The notes beneath the pieces were generated by a model. It ran no database searches and was not told where the DNA came from. It saw nothing but the letters and a program-made list of their open reading frames with translations. From JAVBMV01 sp031552145 (GTDB taxonomy: Bacteria; Myxococcota; Myxococcia; Myxococcales; UBA5297), in NCBI GenBank assembly GCA_031552145.1, contig JAVBMV010000007.1, positions 248,001 through 312,000 on the forward strand: 64,000 nt of DNA, given 5' to 3'. Shown piece by piece: positions 44,301 through 52,402 of the stretch (positions are counted from its first letter, which is position 1; every line of letters begins with the position of its first letter). The position numbers and the translations under genes were made by a program.

Positions 44301-46343
44301 AAGCTGCACTTCGTGGACGGGCGTATCTCGTTCGGTGACACGCTCGATGGGGCGACCAACAATGGGGCGGGGAGCTGCGCGGCCAGCATGACCGGGCCCG
44401 ACAAGGTCTACGCCTTCACCCTCGAGTCGACGCGGATGCTGACGGCGTCGCTCAGCCGCTCCGAGTTCGCGCCGGCGCTCTATCTGAGGTCGCGCTGCGA
44501 TCAGGCGGGCTCCGAGGTCTCGCGCTTTGCCTGCAAGGCGCACGGGATGCCAGGCAATGTTGCCAGCATCAAGGCGCTGGCGCTGGAGCCGGGCGAATAC
44601 TATCTGTGGGTCGACTCGACCTCTCCCTCCGCGGCGGGCTCCTTCTGGCTGGACGTGGCGCTGAGCGAGGCGATCCCCACCGCGGTCAACGATGATTGCG
44701 CGTCGCCCTTCCCGCCGGAGGCCGTGCTCTCGTTTCAGGCAGGGAAGGCGCTGCTCGAGGACACCCTCGCCGACGCGACGCATGGCACCAGCGGCAACTG
44801 CGCCAGCATGATGGGCCCCGACAAAGTTTATGCCTTCGACCTCGACGCGCCTGCCCAGGTGACCGCCGAGATCTCGAAGCTGAAGTTCGCGGCCGCGCTC
44901 TACATCCGCTCGGAATGCGGTGCCTCGAACACCGAGGTCTCTCGCTTCGCCTGTGCCTCTGCCAAGCCGGAGGAGACGGTGCTCATCCGGGTCTCGGCCC
45001 CCAACCTGCCGCGCGGCAGATACTATCTGTGGGTCGACTCCCGCGCTCCGGAGGCAGAGGGAGAGTTCACGCTCACCGTGACCCTGAGCAGCCCGGTGGA
45101 GGCCCCCGCGAACGACACCTGCGCCGAGCCGATGGAGGAGCTCTCCTTCTTGGGCGGCACCGTGAAGCGCGCCACGGCCTCGGGCGATCTCACGGGCGCG
45201 GAGAATAGCGGCAACGGAAGCTGCGGCGCGATGCCGGGGGGCGACGTGGTCTACAAGATGACCCTCGGCGAGACGCGCAAGGTGACGGTCACCGCCACCG
45301 CGCTCGGCAACTTCAAGCCTGGGATCTATCTGCGCTCGGGTTGCGGCGCGGCCTCCTCCGAGGTCTCGCGCTTCGCCTGCGCGCTGGTGCCTGCCCTCAG
45401 CCTGGGAAAGGTAGCGACCTTCACCATCCCGTCGCTGAGCGCGGACACTTACTATCTGTGGGTCGACGCGGGGAGCTTCGACGCCACGGGCACCTTCAAC
45501 TTGGAGGTGCGGCTCGAGGCGCCCGTCGCATCGCCGGCGAATGACGCCTGTGGGGACGAGGCGGCGATCCCCGCGCTCACCTTCGTTGGCGATGTGGCGA
45601 GGAAGGACGGCGACATCGGAAGCGCGAAGAGCGACACGACTGGCCTCTGCGCCGACATGCCGGGCGGCGACCTGGTCTACAAGTTCACGCTCAATGGCGC
45701 GCGCAAGGTGACGGTCAGCGCGCAGGGTACCGGCTTTTCGCCGGCCCTCATCTTGCGGCGCAGCTGCGCGGGTGGCCCGCTCGATCAAGGGGAGCTGGGC
45801 TGCGCGGTGAAGGGTCTCCCCATCGTGCGCCGCTCGCTGCCGGAAGGAACTTACTATGTGTGGGTCGACGGAACTGGCGCGAGCGACAGCGGCACCTTCA
45901 CGCTCACGGTCTCCCTGGCGGCGGAGCTGCCGCTGGAGCAAGGGGATACCTGCGCCGACGCCATTCCGCTCATGCTGGGAGTGCTCTCGGGGCCGCACGA
46001 TCTGAAGCTGGCCGACGACAACTACGCCTGGGGAAGGGGCTCCGGTTGCAGCGTCCAGGGGACGCCGGGGGGCGGCCCCGACCTGGTCTTCGCCTACAAG
46101 GCGACGAGCGCGCCGTTCAAGGTGATCGTCAACGTGGCCGGAGGGGTGAGTTGGAACCCCGCCTTCTGGGTCGCCACGCAGTGCGACTATGGCGCCTGTG
46201 TCAGGGGCGCCGATGTCGAGACCAACTCCTCGCCCGAAACGGCGACCATCGCGAACCCGGTCGCTGGCACCGACTATTACATCTTCGTCGATGTGGGTTT
46301 TGGCAGCGGAGGGCAGTTCACGATCCACGTGGTGGATGGATAG
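38337..46343 (+). CDS. Giant lipoprotein with about 17 PPC-like beta-sandwich repeats
   Basis: 2668 residues from ATG 38337, which follows GGAGG at ideal spacing. Lipobox SLTAC, an Asp/Ala-rich linker, then a 240-residue Cys-rich region (CGPDGCGGTCGEC type). The rest is roughly 17 tandem units of 105-130 residues. Each opens near NDTC, has a middle GPDxVYxF and ALYLRxxC, and closes YYLWVD followed by FTLxV. These resemble bacterial pre-peptidase C-terminal (PPC-like) domains. No protease or other catalytic domain is visible. Probably a long extracellular stalk or adhesin. It is isolated from neighbours by about 100-190 bases on each side. Confidence 0.88.
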   Translation: MRSFPKFLSLTLLVASLTACEKDQINLTPDVGTDADAGDASHDADVGQCLPPDEICGEECCEAPGRCVAGECVTCERQCEGKRCGPDGCGGTCGECAEEERCVDGLCEKDCADPETDAAFCMRLMRCGQTTAQDRCGETRTVDCTEMLGCTSTQRCAAAGDCVCADTPEDGDYCPLAKSKLHVECGAGEVEDQCGALHTFDCGDPCIGAAYCGPSNVCDCPEETEAELCARHGKDCGRLQAPDLCGRVVVIPDCAEALEREACASPNHCLYNVCVPTTAPPANNECAEAEPLWLYNGKVEFDADTSKATDSGDGRCNRYSAFDLVYELHLDRAMALTIESTPTSAVTLPNLYVQSSCGSALHELGCIATGELSTRAVLQVPRAGPGSVYLWVDGYGIKGHGAGPQHVEITGLPVDAPTNDTCAEVERHVLTPARSALSLNGSTALALNELTPSCAPAPWDGKELIYAITTPTDGPRTFSAKLTPAPNSFYWPTLSIRRGCEDTEEELLCHVSADSGLMEALLPEVEPGSTLFLVVDSHGDLTGDFVLEVSSGPRGAPPLNATCASLEANAAQFVPVQDPAAPQRYSFMGHGTVKDAADSAKGSCMGATGGRDVRYPIHIGAQSSVQVMVARASYSLGYLPAIYLRSQCEGEAEVAGSCAVATEANPTATFFTSSLAPGDYYLVVDSATAGEGDFTVDLYIWSPPIANSACNAAPEYVLTTGVETRIVGNTRGGANTTASSCKRDASARELVYKVQMPPEGHYDLLLSYPRVRGATNRPFISIRRDCASTAAGSEIYCQGQETLIDADHIGSVGTLKGGATYSFWLEEPAGTVNGLFELELVALRAGIPTHAVCETADPVTPDLDAGGRVTLSGKLRDTADDYVASCAASYGADLVYRFDPGAEVVNYRFSLTAKGSDDRLAIYIRDTCAEGAADVLCHGQVTSALTKVFEYRGVDRPFYLFIDTVEPANASPKMVGDFTLEVWARRKGEPPQNDLCGGARELVPDAATGKVSVRDFTTSDANGDYMGSCTPKTEGENAPDMVYKVHVTSPSKLSAILATSRLFPDFRPSVYIRRENCMDETGASEVACANAGSSDDVTYGIATAAATVSPGWYYIFVDGVDSASHGDASLEVLVRPVAPLSDSCAGAEMVELMVPGSERIEGDTSAATHSTRSASLSYGNGPDVVYELRLNAAARLDATLAFVPAYGIPVLYLRDDCTGATADDELGAVRGADGSAISLSRTLPAGTYWIWIDSHLPLSGPFSLLLETTALPSAPAHSLCATPEPLALVQERLSFRTSTVAGSDNAYGTCGGAGGIERYYLFTPPVQARGALRVQVRREAGPANYSPVVYLRKVSCGAAMPEEELACATASGGVAEFSVEAPYPGPCLLVVDGEHGGGEVSVTIDLLPELWQPTALPDTCPEALPLSLNGAGRARVRGDTSNALDSTSSTCAGSAPGATPGRDVVYLLDLAALSVESDLLLSVDFSPNKTIGAALMIRGGSCSSLTSERCERQLAGGGAALTWKNLPAERYWIWVDAAVAGEGAPFTLDVELRPTALAPPEPEVGACAAAIPALEFVDGVALVRDTTLRGSSAMETGCGQSPSGKELLYSFSIASAPVEVAILAAPSAGSAHLPNIELRRTCGQVASAVGCAAAVAAGQAASFTAQLAQAGTYYLWVDGNGAGADGPFTLAVIRSDATVSGDNCTAQAESLTLKEGRALAAGRFQQVAHDGTGFCGAMVGPDRYYGLSLTGEGDHLVRAVVTSGSAAVPAVYVRRLCASAEPANEVACAVGAGAVAATDEVMLQSGDYYVVVDTTTAGATGSYTLEVVVEPVIVNDTCQSALTAPPLQFVDGRASTVIASVQRAHDDMTGTCTTNPMQGPDLIFPISVPANTRLSAAAYPSANVAPALYLRRSCALGGASNQFECKYTRTLGQSIAFNVLVAEAGTYYLVLDATNAEATGSVRLDVAMTPGPVGGLDDDCQASFPESAKLHFVDGRISFGDTLDGATNNGAGSCAASMTGPDKVYAFTLESTRMLTASLSRSEFAPALYLRSRCDQAGSEVSRFACKAHGMPGNVASIKALALEPGEYYLWVDSTSPSAAGSFWLDVALSEAIPTAVNDDCASPFPPEAVLSFQAGKALLEDTLADATHGTSGNCASMMGPDKVYAFDLDAPAQVTAEISKLKFAAALYIRSECGASNTEVSRFACASAKPEETVLIRVSAPNLPRGRYYLWVDSRAPEAEGEFTLTVTLSSPVEAPANDTCAEPMEELSFLGGTVKRATASGDLTGAENSGNGSCGAMPGGDVVYKMTLGETRKVTVTATALGNFKPGIYLRSGCGAASSEVSRFACALVPALSLGKVATFTIPSLSADTYYLWVDAGSFDATGTFNLEVRLEAPVASPANDACGDEAAIPALTFVGDVARKDGDIGSAKSDTTGLCADMPGGDLVYKFTLNGARKVTVSAQGTGFSPALILRRSCAGGPLDQGELGCAVKGLPIVRRSLPEGTYYVWVDGTGASDSGTFTLTVSLAAELPLEQGDTCADAIPLMLGVLSGPHDLKLADDNYAWGRGSGCSVQGTPGGGPDLVFAYKATSAPFKVIVNVAGGVSWNPAFWVATQCDYGACVRGADVETNSSPETATIANPVAGTDYYIFVDVGFGSGGQFTIHVVDG

Positions 46344-46404
46344 CGTCGTTTGGAGCGCCGGGCGGTCTGCCCTCTTGGCCCGGCGCTCTCGCTTCGGCTA
46401 TCGT

Positions 46405-46420
46405 TGGCACGGGATTTGTA
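46405..46420 (+). promoter_or_regulatory. Near-consensus sigma-54 promoter
   Basis: TGGCACGGGATTTGTA matches the -24/-12 consensus TGGCACG-N4-TTGCW except C to T in the -12 element. It ends 23 bases before the lptC-like ATG, a suitable distance. rpoN itself is the fourth gene downstream. Confidence 0.4.
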
Positions 46421-46443
46421 TTCTCTTTTGGTGGCGAGAGGCG

Positions 46444-47109
46444 ATGGCGCGTTTTTTGCGAGGGTCCGAGCGAGGTTTTCGAGAGGGGTGCGCCGCCAAG
46501 CGCGGCCGCTGCTCTCTATTGCTCGTGGCTCTCCTCGCGCTGCCGGCGGCGCCCGCCTGCATCGAGCCGCCTCCCACCGCCGAGTCGGGCGGGCCCTCCC
46601 AGGGTGAGCAGCTCCCCGAGCTGGCGCTCGATGGGGTAGGCCTGCGCTACTTCGTGGGGTCGGAGCTGCGCGCGACGGGCAGGGCGGAGCGGGCTTTCTT
46701 CCGCAAACAGTCGGGAGAGGTGACGGCCCAAGACGCGCAGACGCTGCTGCTCGCCGCGGTGAAGGGCAGAGGGGGAGTGCCCGAGGATATCCGGGTTACC
46801 GCGCCGCGGGGCAAGGGGGACATCCGCGCGCGCACGGCGCTGGCGGAGGGAGGCGTCGAGGCGAAGAACCTGACCGACGGCACGCTGGTGGTGACCGAGT
46901 CCTTCTCGCTCGACGGCGCGGCGCGGCGCGCCAGCGGCGGGGAGCCAGTAACGATGACCCGGACGGGCCTCGTCGCCTCGGGAGAACGGGGCTTCATCTA
47001 CGACTATTCGCGCCCGCCCAGCACGGAGGGCGAGGAGGGCGCGGAACCGGGTGGTGAGCGGCTGGAGTTGATTGGACCCGTGAAGACGTTGCTGGAGGGC
47101 AGACGATGA
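46444..47109 (+). CDS. LptC-like LPS export lipoprotein
   Basis: 221 residues. The N-terminus has a hydrophobic signal with Cys after LPAAPA, suggesting a lipoprotein rather than the single-pass anchor of E. coli LptC. The segment LRYFVGSELRATGRAERAFFRKQSGEVTAQD resembles the LptC/DUF1239 beta-jellyroll. Identification rests mainly on context: it overlaps lptA by 4 bases (ATGA), and lptB follows. Role: bridge for LPS from the inner-membrane LptBFG to LptA. The start codon is uncertain because the nearest purine-rich box is only 2 bases away. Confidence 0.68.
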   Translation: MARFLRGSERGFREGCAAKRGRCSLLLVALLALPAAPACIEPPPTAESGGPSQGEQLPELALDGVGLRYFVGSELRATGRAERAFFRKQSGEVTAQDAQTLLLAAVKGRGGVPEDIRVTAPRGKGDIRARTALAEGGVEAKNLTDGTLVVTESFSLDGAARRASGGEPVTMTRTGLVASGERGFIYDYSRPPSTEGEEGAEPGGERLELIGPVKTLLEGRR

Positions 47110-47831
47110 GCTGGTCGGCTTCGATAGGACTGAAGGGCCCTGGGCAGGCGGTGTTCGCCGCGCTCTTTCTGGCGAGCTTCGCGTTGCCGGGCGCAGGGCT
47201 GGCCGAGGAGAACAAGGCGACGACCGCTCCCGCGGGCGCACCAAAGGTCGAGCAAAAGGGAGCGCCGAAGAGCGTGAAGAAGCGCCCGGCCAAGGCAAAG
47301 CCCAAGCCGACCCAGGCGGTGCCGGCGCGCCCGATCGACATCAAATCCGATTCCTTCGAGATGCTCCCCGCCAAGAACCAGGCGCGCTGGAAGGGGCACG
47401 TCTTCGTCGAGCGCGACAACCTCCGGATCTGGTGCGATTCTCTCCTGGCCGAGCAGGACGCGCAGAAGCATCTGAAGAGCCTCACCTGCGAGGGCAATGT
47501 CCATATCGTGCAGCGGCCGCTGACCGCCGAGGCACTGGAGCGGGAGGGCTGGTCGGACCGGGCGCTCTTCGAGAATGAGACGGGCATCCTCACCATGACG
47601 GGAAATCCGCGGGCGCGCGAGGGCGCGAACACCATGCGCGGCTCGAAGGTCACCTTCGACGTGGAGCGCGACCGGCTGGTGGTGGAGAACGCGCAGATGA
47701 TGGTCGAGAGCTCCGGCGATCTCTTCCCGGCGAGAGAGCGTCGCGACGAGCCGCCGAGCGGCGCGGACGCGGGGGCAGACGCCGGCGCGGATACAGGCGG
47801 GGAGAGTGGAGACGCAGGGGTGGTGCCTTGA
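47106..47831 (+). CDS. lptA: LptA/OstA-like periplasmic LPS transport protein
   Basis: 241 residues. Signal peptide, a Lys/Ala/Pro-rich linker, then the OstA beta-jellyroll ([70 protein letters not shown]). It forms the periplasmic LPS bridge with LptC. The C-terminus is a low-complexity Gly/Ala/Asp tail. It overlaps the LptC-like gene and the lptB gene by 4 bases each, showing a tightly coupled set. Confidence 0.87.
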   Translation: MSWSASIGLKGPGQAVFAALFLASFALPGAGLAEENKATTAPAGAPKVEQKGAPKSVKKRPAKAKPKPTQAVPARPIDIKSDSFEMLPAKNQARWKGHVFVERDNLRIWCDSLLAEQDAQKHLKSLTCEGNVHIVQRPLTAEALEREGWSDRALFENETGILTMTGNPRAREGANTMRGSKVTFDVERDRLVVENAQMMVESSGDLFPARERRDEPPSGADAGADAGADTGGESGDAGVVP

Positions 47832-48622
47832 CCGGCGGCGCGCGCGCCGAGAGCACCCTCCGCGCGGAGGGGCTGGTCAAGAGCTTCCGGCGGGCGCCGG
47901 CGTGGCAGCTCTGGAATCGCGCGGCGCGGCGCGTGGTCAATGGCGTCTCGCTCCAGGTGAAGCGGGGCGAGGTCGTGGGGCTGCTCGGGCCCAATGGCGC
48001 GGGCAAGACCACCACGTTCAACATGGTGGTTGGAAACTTGCGCCCCGAGGCGGGGCGCGTCTTGCTCGACGGCGACGAGCTGACGAAGCTGCCACTCCAT
48101 CTGAGGGCGCGGCGCGGGCTGGGCTATCTGCCGCAGGAGGCCTCGGTCTTTCGAAAGCTGAGCGTCCGCGACAATTTTCTCGCCATCCTCGAGACCCTGC
48201 CGCTCGGCGGGCGCGAGCGGCGCGAGCGAGCCGACGCACTCCTGGAGGAGTTCAAGCTGACGCATGTGGCGGAGAGTCTGGGCGAGACGCTCTCGGGTGG
48301 AGAGCGGCGCAGGACCGAGATCGCGCGCTCGCTCATTCGCGACCCCTCCTTCATCCTGTTCGACGAGCCCTTTGCCGGGATCGATCCCATCGCGGTGGGA
48401 GAGATCCAGCGGCAGGTGGCGGCGCTGAAGGGGCGCGGCCTGGGGGTGCTCATCACCGATCACAACGTGCGCGACACGCTTCAGATCTGCGACCGGGCCT
48501 ACATCATCGCCGGGGGGACCATCCTCGAGGAGGGCTCGCCTAGGCAGATCGCCGAGAGCCCGCGAGCGAAGTCGGTCTACCTGGGGGAGAACTTTTCGCT
48601 TGGGGAGGGCCAGGTGTCCTAG
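47828..48622 (+). CDS. lptB: LPS export ABC transporter ATP-binding protein
   Basis: 264 residues, beginning with a TTG that overlaps the lptA stop (TTGA). Walker [10 protein letters not shown], signature [13 protein letters not shown], Walker [14 protein letters not shown] and H-loop ITDHNV are typical of LptB. Compared with the family there is an insertion of about 14 residues between the first strand and Walker A ([15 protein letters not shown]). It powers extraction of LPS from the inner membrane with LptFG, which are not in this window. Confidence 0.93.
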   Translation: MTGGARAESTLRAEGLVKSFRRAPAWQLWNRAARRVVNGVSLQVKRGEVVGLLGPNGAGKTTTFNMVVGNLRPEAGRVLLDGDELTKLPLHLRARRGLGYLPQEASVFRKLSVRDNFLAILETLPLGGRERRERADALLEEFKLTHVAESLGETLSGGERRRTEIARSLIRDPSFILFDEPFAGIDPIAVGEIQRQVAALKGRGLGVLITDHNVRDTLQICDRAYIIAGGTILEEGSPRQIAESPRAKSVYLGENFSLGEGQVS

Positions 48623-48645
48623 GATAGGGACAGGCGGCGCACCTC

Positions 48646-50130
48646 ATGGGTCTAGAGCTAAAACAGAACCTGAAGCTCTCACAGCAGCTGGTCATGACGC
48701 CGCAGCTTCAGCAGGCGATCAAGCTGCTGCAGCTCTCTCGCCTGGAGCTGGTCGACTACGTCCGCGAAGAACTGGAGCAGAACCCGCTGCTCGAGGATCC
48801 CGGGCAACTCGACGACGGCCCGGCGGAGCTGGCGCCGGGCGAGGCTTCGCTCGAGGCGGAGACGGAGGCTCCCGCGGCGCCTCCCGAGCCCTCTCCCAAC
48901 GAAGAGGTAAAGGGGGATGATGGCGAGAACCGGGACATCGACTGGGAGCAATATCTCGAGAGCTACCAGACGCTGGGCGCCATGACGCCCGGCAGCGGGA
49001 GCTCGGACGAACTCCCTTCGCTCGAGGCGACGCTGACGACGACCTCGAGCCTGCTCGATCATCTGGTTTGGCAGGCCGGCTTTCTGCAGCTCTCGGACGA
49101 CGAGCAGCGGGTCCTGGCGCTCATCCTGGGCAACATCGATGACGACGGCTACTTCAAGATCGCCGATGCCGAGGGAGATCCGCTCATTCGCGTGGCAGCG
49201 GAGGCGGGGGTGTCGCTCTCCGCCGCGGAGCGCGTGCTCAAGCAGATCCAGCGCTTCGAGCCGAGCGGTGTCGGCGCCCGCGACCTGCGCGAGTGTCTGC
49301 TGATCCAGGCGAGGCAGCAGCAAGTAGAGGATATCCTGGTGGGCGAGATCATCCGCGATCACCTGGGGCTCTTGGAGCGCCACAATCTCCCGCTCATCGC
49401 GCGCAAGACAGGCGCTTCGCTCGACGAGGTCTCCGAGGCGTTTGGCGTCATCACCAAGATGGAGCCGAAGCCCGGGCGCACGCTCTCCTCCGAGCAGCCG
49501 CGCTATATCTCGCCCGATGTCTATATCCAGAAGGTGGGCGACGAGTATGTGACGATCGTCAATGACGACGGCCTCACCAAGCTGAAGGTGAGCGAGAACT
49601 GGCGCCGTTTCCTGCGCGAGGGGGCCTCGCCCGGCGAGACCAAGGAGTTCTTGCAGGAGCGGATGCGCAGCGCGGTCTGGCTCATCAAGTCGATCCACAT
49701 GCGGCAGCGCACCATCCACAAGGTGACCGAGTCGATCATCAAGTTCCAGCACGACTTCTTCGAGAAGGGGATCGCCTTCTTGAGGCCGCTGATTCTTCGA
49801 GAGGTGGCCGACGACATCGGGATGCACGAGTCGACCATCTCGCGCGTTACGTCGGGGAAATATGTCCACACGCCGCAGGGCACCTACGAGCTGAAGTTCT
49901 TCTTCAATGCCTCCATCGCCAAGACGGGCGGCGACGAGATCGCCAACGAGGCGGTGAAGGCGCAGCTCAAGAAGCTGATCGCGGCGGAGGATCCGAGGCG
50001 CCCCTACAGCGACCAGAAGCTGGTGGAGCTGCTCCAGGAGCGCGGGATCGAGATCGCGCGCCGGACGGTCGCGAAGTATCGCGATTTTTTGGGTATCCTG
50101 CCTTCGAGCAGAAGAAGGACGTATGGGTAG
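48646..50130 (+). CDS. rpoN: RNA polymerase sigma-54 factor
   Basis: 494 residues. The Gln/Leu-rich activator-interacting region I is at the N-terminus (LKQNLKLSQQLVMTPQLQQAIKLLQLSRLEL), followed by an acidic linker, the core-binding domain, and the RpoN box ARRTVAKYR at about 470-480. It directs transcription from -24/-12 promoters with enhancer-binding ATPases. Position after lptB and before hpf/ptsN is the common proteobacterial order. Confidence 0.96.
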   Translation: MGLELKQNLKLSQQLVMTPQLQQAIKLLQLSRLELVDYVREELEQNPLLEDPGQLDDGPAELAPGEASLEAETEAPAAPPEPSPNEEVKGDDGENRDIDWEQYLESYQTLGAMTPGSGSSDELPSLEATLTTTSSLLDHLVWQAGFLQLSDDEQRVLALILGNIDDDGYFKIADAEGDPLIRVAAEAGVSLSAAERVLKQIQRFEPSGVGARDLRECLLIQARQQQVEDILVGEIIRDHLGLLERHNLPLIARKTGASLDEVSEAFGVITKMEPKPGRTLSSEQPRYISPDVYIQKVGDEYVTIVNDDGLTKLKVSENWRRFLREGASPGETKEFLQERMRSAVWLIKSIHMRQRTIHKVTESIIKFQHDFFEKGIAFLRPLILREVADDIGMHESTISRVTSGKYVHTPQGTYELKFFFNASIAKTGGDEIANEAVKAQLKKLIAAEDPRRPYSDQKLVELLQERGIEIARRTVAKYRDFLGILPSSRRRTYG

Positions 50131-50250
50131 TGGCTCCGGCTCGAACGGAGCGGCAGTGGGAAGAGAAGCGGCAAGTGGTGGTTCTCAATAGGGCGGTATG
50201 GACGCAAGGCAGTGAACGAAAGCACAAACTCCCTTCCTAGGAGGCGAGGC

Positions 50251-50841
50251 ATGCAGCTCAACATCACGTTTCGCGGGATCGATTCGGCCGAGGCGCTCAA
50301 GTCTCACGTGCGGGGCAGGGTGGAGCATCTGGAGAAGTACCTGGATCGCGCGGTGGAGTCGCACGCCGTGCTCTCGCTGGAGCGCTACCTCAACCACGCC
50401 GACATCACGATCCACGCGGGTCCCTACGTCCTGCGTGGCCGCGCCAAGAGCGAAGACATGTTCAAGTCTATCGACGAGGCGGGCGACAAGATCGAGAAGC
50501 AACTGATCCGCTACAAGGGGAGGCTGCGAGCCAACAAGCACCGCGCCCGCGAGGAGGTGCATCTCGGCCGCACGGCGCGCCACGAGGTGATCGAGATCCC
50601 CACTCCCGAGGTGCAGGAGGCCGAGGCAGAGAGCTGGAGCCAGGGCCCCAAGGTGGTTCGGAGCAACGAGTTCCCCATCCCGCAGATCAGCGTGGACGAG
50701 GCGGCCATGCAGATGGATTTGATGAACAACGACTTCCTCGTCTTTATGAACTCAAAGACCAAGGCCGCCAACGTGCTCTACAGACGCGGGGACGGGCACT
50801 ACGGGCTCATTGAGACCCCTGCCCCGTCGACTGCCAAGTAG
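50251..50841 (+). CDS. hpf: Ribosome hibernation promoting factor (long form)
   Basis: 196 residues from ATG 50251 (TAGGAGG upstream supports it over a GTG at 50212). The N-terminal S30AE/YfiA domain is at 1-100. The C-terminal domain (about 140-190; EAAMQMDLMNNDFLVFMNSKTKAANVLYRRGDGHYGLIE) is the long-HPF dimerisation domain that pairs 70S ribosomes into 100S particles. It follows rpoN by 120 bases. Confidence 0.94.
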   Translation: MQLNITFRGIDSAEALKSHVRGRVEHLEKYLDRAVESHAVLSLERYLNHADITIHAGPYVLRGRAKSEDMFKSIDEAGDKIEKQLIRYKGRLRANKHRAREEVHLGRTARHEVIEIPTPEVQEAEAESWSQGPKVVRSNEFPIPQISVDEAAMQMDLMNNDFLVFMNSKTKAANVLYRRGDGHYGLIETPAPSTAK

Positions 50842-50844
50842 AGA

Positions 50845-50861
50845 GGGCCCCGACGGGGCCC
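50845..50861. terminator. GC hairpin after hpf
   Basis: Perfect GGGCCCC/GGGGCCC stem around GAC, 3 bases past the hpf stop. No T-run, so attenuation or mRNA 3'-end protection is as likely as termination. Confidence 0.4.
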
Positions 50862-50919
50862 CTCGACGGGTGGGGCGCCTTGACCCATCTTTCTCAACCG
50901 TTGTAAGTCGTCGCCGACT

Positions 50920-51381
50920 ATGCGGATCACAGATTTTCTCCACCCCAACGCGATCATCGGATCGCTCTCGGCGCGCGACAAGGCAGGCGTCGTGGGGGAG
51001 CTCTGCGGTTCGCTCGCGCTCTCGCTCCCTGGCTATTCGGCCGAGGCGCTCTCCGACGCGCTCATGGAGCGAGAGCGTCTCTCTTCCACCGGGATCGGTG
51101 AGGGCGTCGCGATCCCGCATGGCAAGTTGGTTGGGTTGCCCTCCCTGGTCGGCGCCTTCGGCGTCGCCAGGGGCGGCGTCGACTTCGACGCGATCGATGG
51201 CCAACCCACCTACCTCTTTTTCGCGCTGCTGGCGCCCGAGAACTCCGCCGGCACGCACCTCAAGGCGCTGGCCCGAATCAGCCGCCTTTTCAAGAACGGT
51301 GCCTTCAGGAAGGCGATCCTGGAGGCTCCCGATGCTCGGCGGATCTATGACCTGATCTCGGCCGAGGACGCGCGCCCCTAG
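50920..51381 (+). CDS. ptsN: PTS IIA-type nitrogen-regulatory protein
   Basis: 153 residues of the EIIA-Ntr/fructose IIA family. The phosphorylated His lies in GVAIPHGKL (about residue 67), preceded by the signature RERLSSTGIGEG. In the nitrogen PTS it takes phosphate from HPr-type proteins and regulates other proteins rather than moving sugar. No PtsP or NPr is present here; the general EI and HPr at the end of the cluster are the likely donors (inference). Confidence 0.93.
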   Translation: MRITDFLHPNAIIGSLSARDKAGVVGELCGSLALSLPGYSAEALSDALMERERLSSTGIGEGVAIPHGKLVGLPSLVGAFGVARGGVDFDAIDGQPTYLFFALLAPENSAGTHLKALARISRLFKNGAFRKAILEAPDARRIYDLISAEDARP

Positions 51382-51418
51382 AGGCTCGCGCTCTTCCAAC
51401 TCAGGAGGCGGCTCGACC

Positions 51419-52381
51419 ATGAAGAAAGTAGCCGCCGAGGCGCTGCTGACCGATCGCGTCTTCGAGCTCGGGCTCACGCTCCTCTCGGGCGAGGAGGGGC
51501 TTGCGCGCCCCATCAGCTCACCGCGCGTGCAGAAGCCGGGGTTGGCGCTGGCGGGCTTCCAGGAGCACCTGCACCCCGAGCGCGTGCAGGTCTTCGGAAC
51601 CACCGAGACGAGCTTCTTGGCGACGCTGCCCATCGAGGAGCAGCAGCGCGTGCTGACGAAGCTCTTCGAGGCGCGCGTGCCCTGCGTGGTGATCACCAAG
51701 AATATTGATGCTCCCGCGGCGCTGCGCGAGGCGGCGCGCGCCGCCCAGGTGCCGCTCATGGCGACGCCGCTCGCCAGCGGTGCCTTCATCGCGCGTGTCC
51801 AGCAGATGCTCGAGAGCGCGCTGATGCCGCGCACCAGCCTTCACGGCGTGCTGATGGATGTGTTCGGCGTGGGGATGCTGCTGCTCGGCAAGAGCGGAAT
51901 AGGCAAGTCGGAGTGCGCGCTCGATCTGGTGATGCGCGGCCACAGACTGGTGGCGGACGACATCGTCGAGGTCTTCCGCAAGCAGGACACTGCCTATGGG
52001 ACGGGTTCGCCCATCATCAAGCACCACATGGAGATCCGCGGACTGGGGATCATCAACGTCAAGGAGATCTTCGGGATCGCCGGCGTGCGCGACACCAAGA
52101 AGCTCGAGCTGGTCTGCGAGCTGGTCGAGTGGAACGAGGAGCACGAGTATGATCGGCTGGGGCTCGAGGACGTGACGTACGACATCCTCGAGGTGCCGGT
52201 TCCGATGCTGGTGCTACCGGTGCGCCCCGGGCGAAACATGACGACCATTCTGGAGGTGGCCGCGCGGAACCATCTGCTGAAGCTGATGGGTCATCACTCG
52301 GCCCGGGCCTTCCAGGATCATCTGAGCCGCGCCATCGCCGAGGGGAGCACCGCACAGGCCTCCCGCGAGGAACCCGAGTAG
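51419..52381 (+). CDS. hprK: HPr kinase/phosphorylase
   Basis: 320 residues. Walker A GKSGIGKSECALDL in the middle, the family signature MEIRGLGIINVKEIFG, and the C-terminal region PVRPGRNMTTILEVAARN are all present. It phosphorylates and dephosphorylates a regulatory Ser of HPr; Ser49 of the HPr encoded downstream is a suitable site. ATG 51419 has GGAGG upstream. It lies between ptsN and rapZ. Confidence 0.95.
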   Translation: MKKVAAEALLTDRVFELGLTLLSGEEGLARPISSPRVQKPGLALAGFQEHLHPERVQVFGTTETSFLATLPIEEQQRVLTKLFEARVPCVVITKNIDAPAALREAARAAQVPLMATPLASGAFIARVQQMLESALMPRTSLHGVLMDVFGVGMLLLGKSGIGKSECALDLVMRGHRLVADDIVEVFRKQDTAYGTGSPIIKHHMEIRGLGIINVKEIFGIAGVRDTKKLELVCELVEWNEEHEYDRLGLEDVTYDILEVPVPMLVLPVRPGRNMTTILEVAARNHLLKLMGHHSARAFQDHLSRAIAEGSTAQASREEPE

Positions 52382-52402
52382 TATTTGCGCCGAGGAGTGA
52401 GC

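Noticed and set aside
43578..46328. 916-residue minus-strand frame opposite the giant lipoprotein
   Set aside because: Arg/Gly/His-rich shadow of the repeat array, with no recognisable domain.
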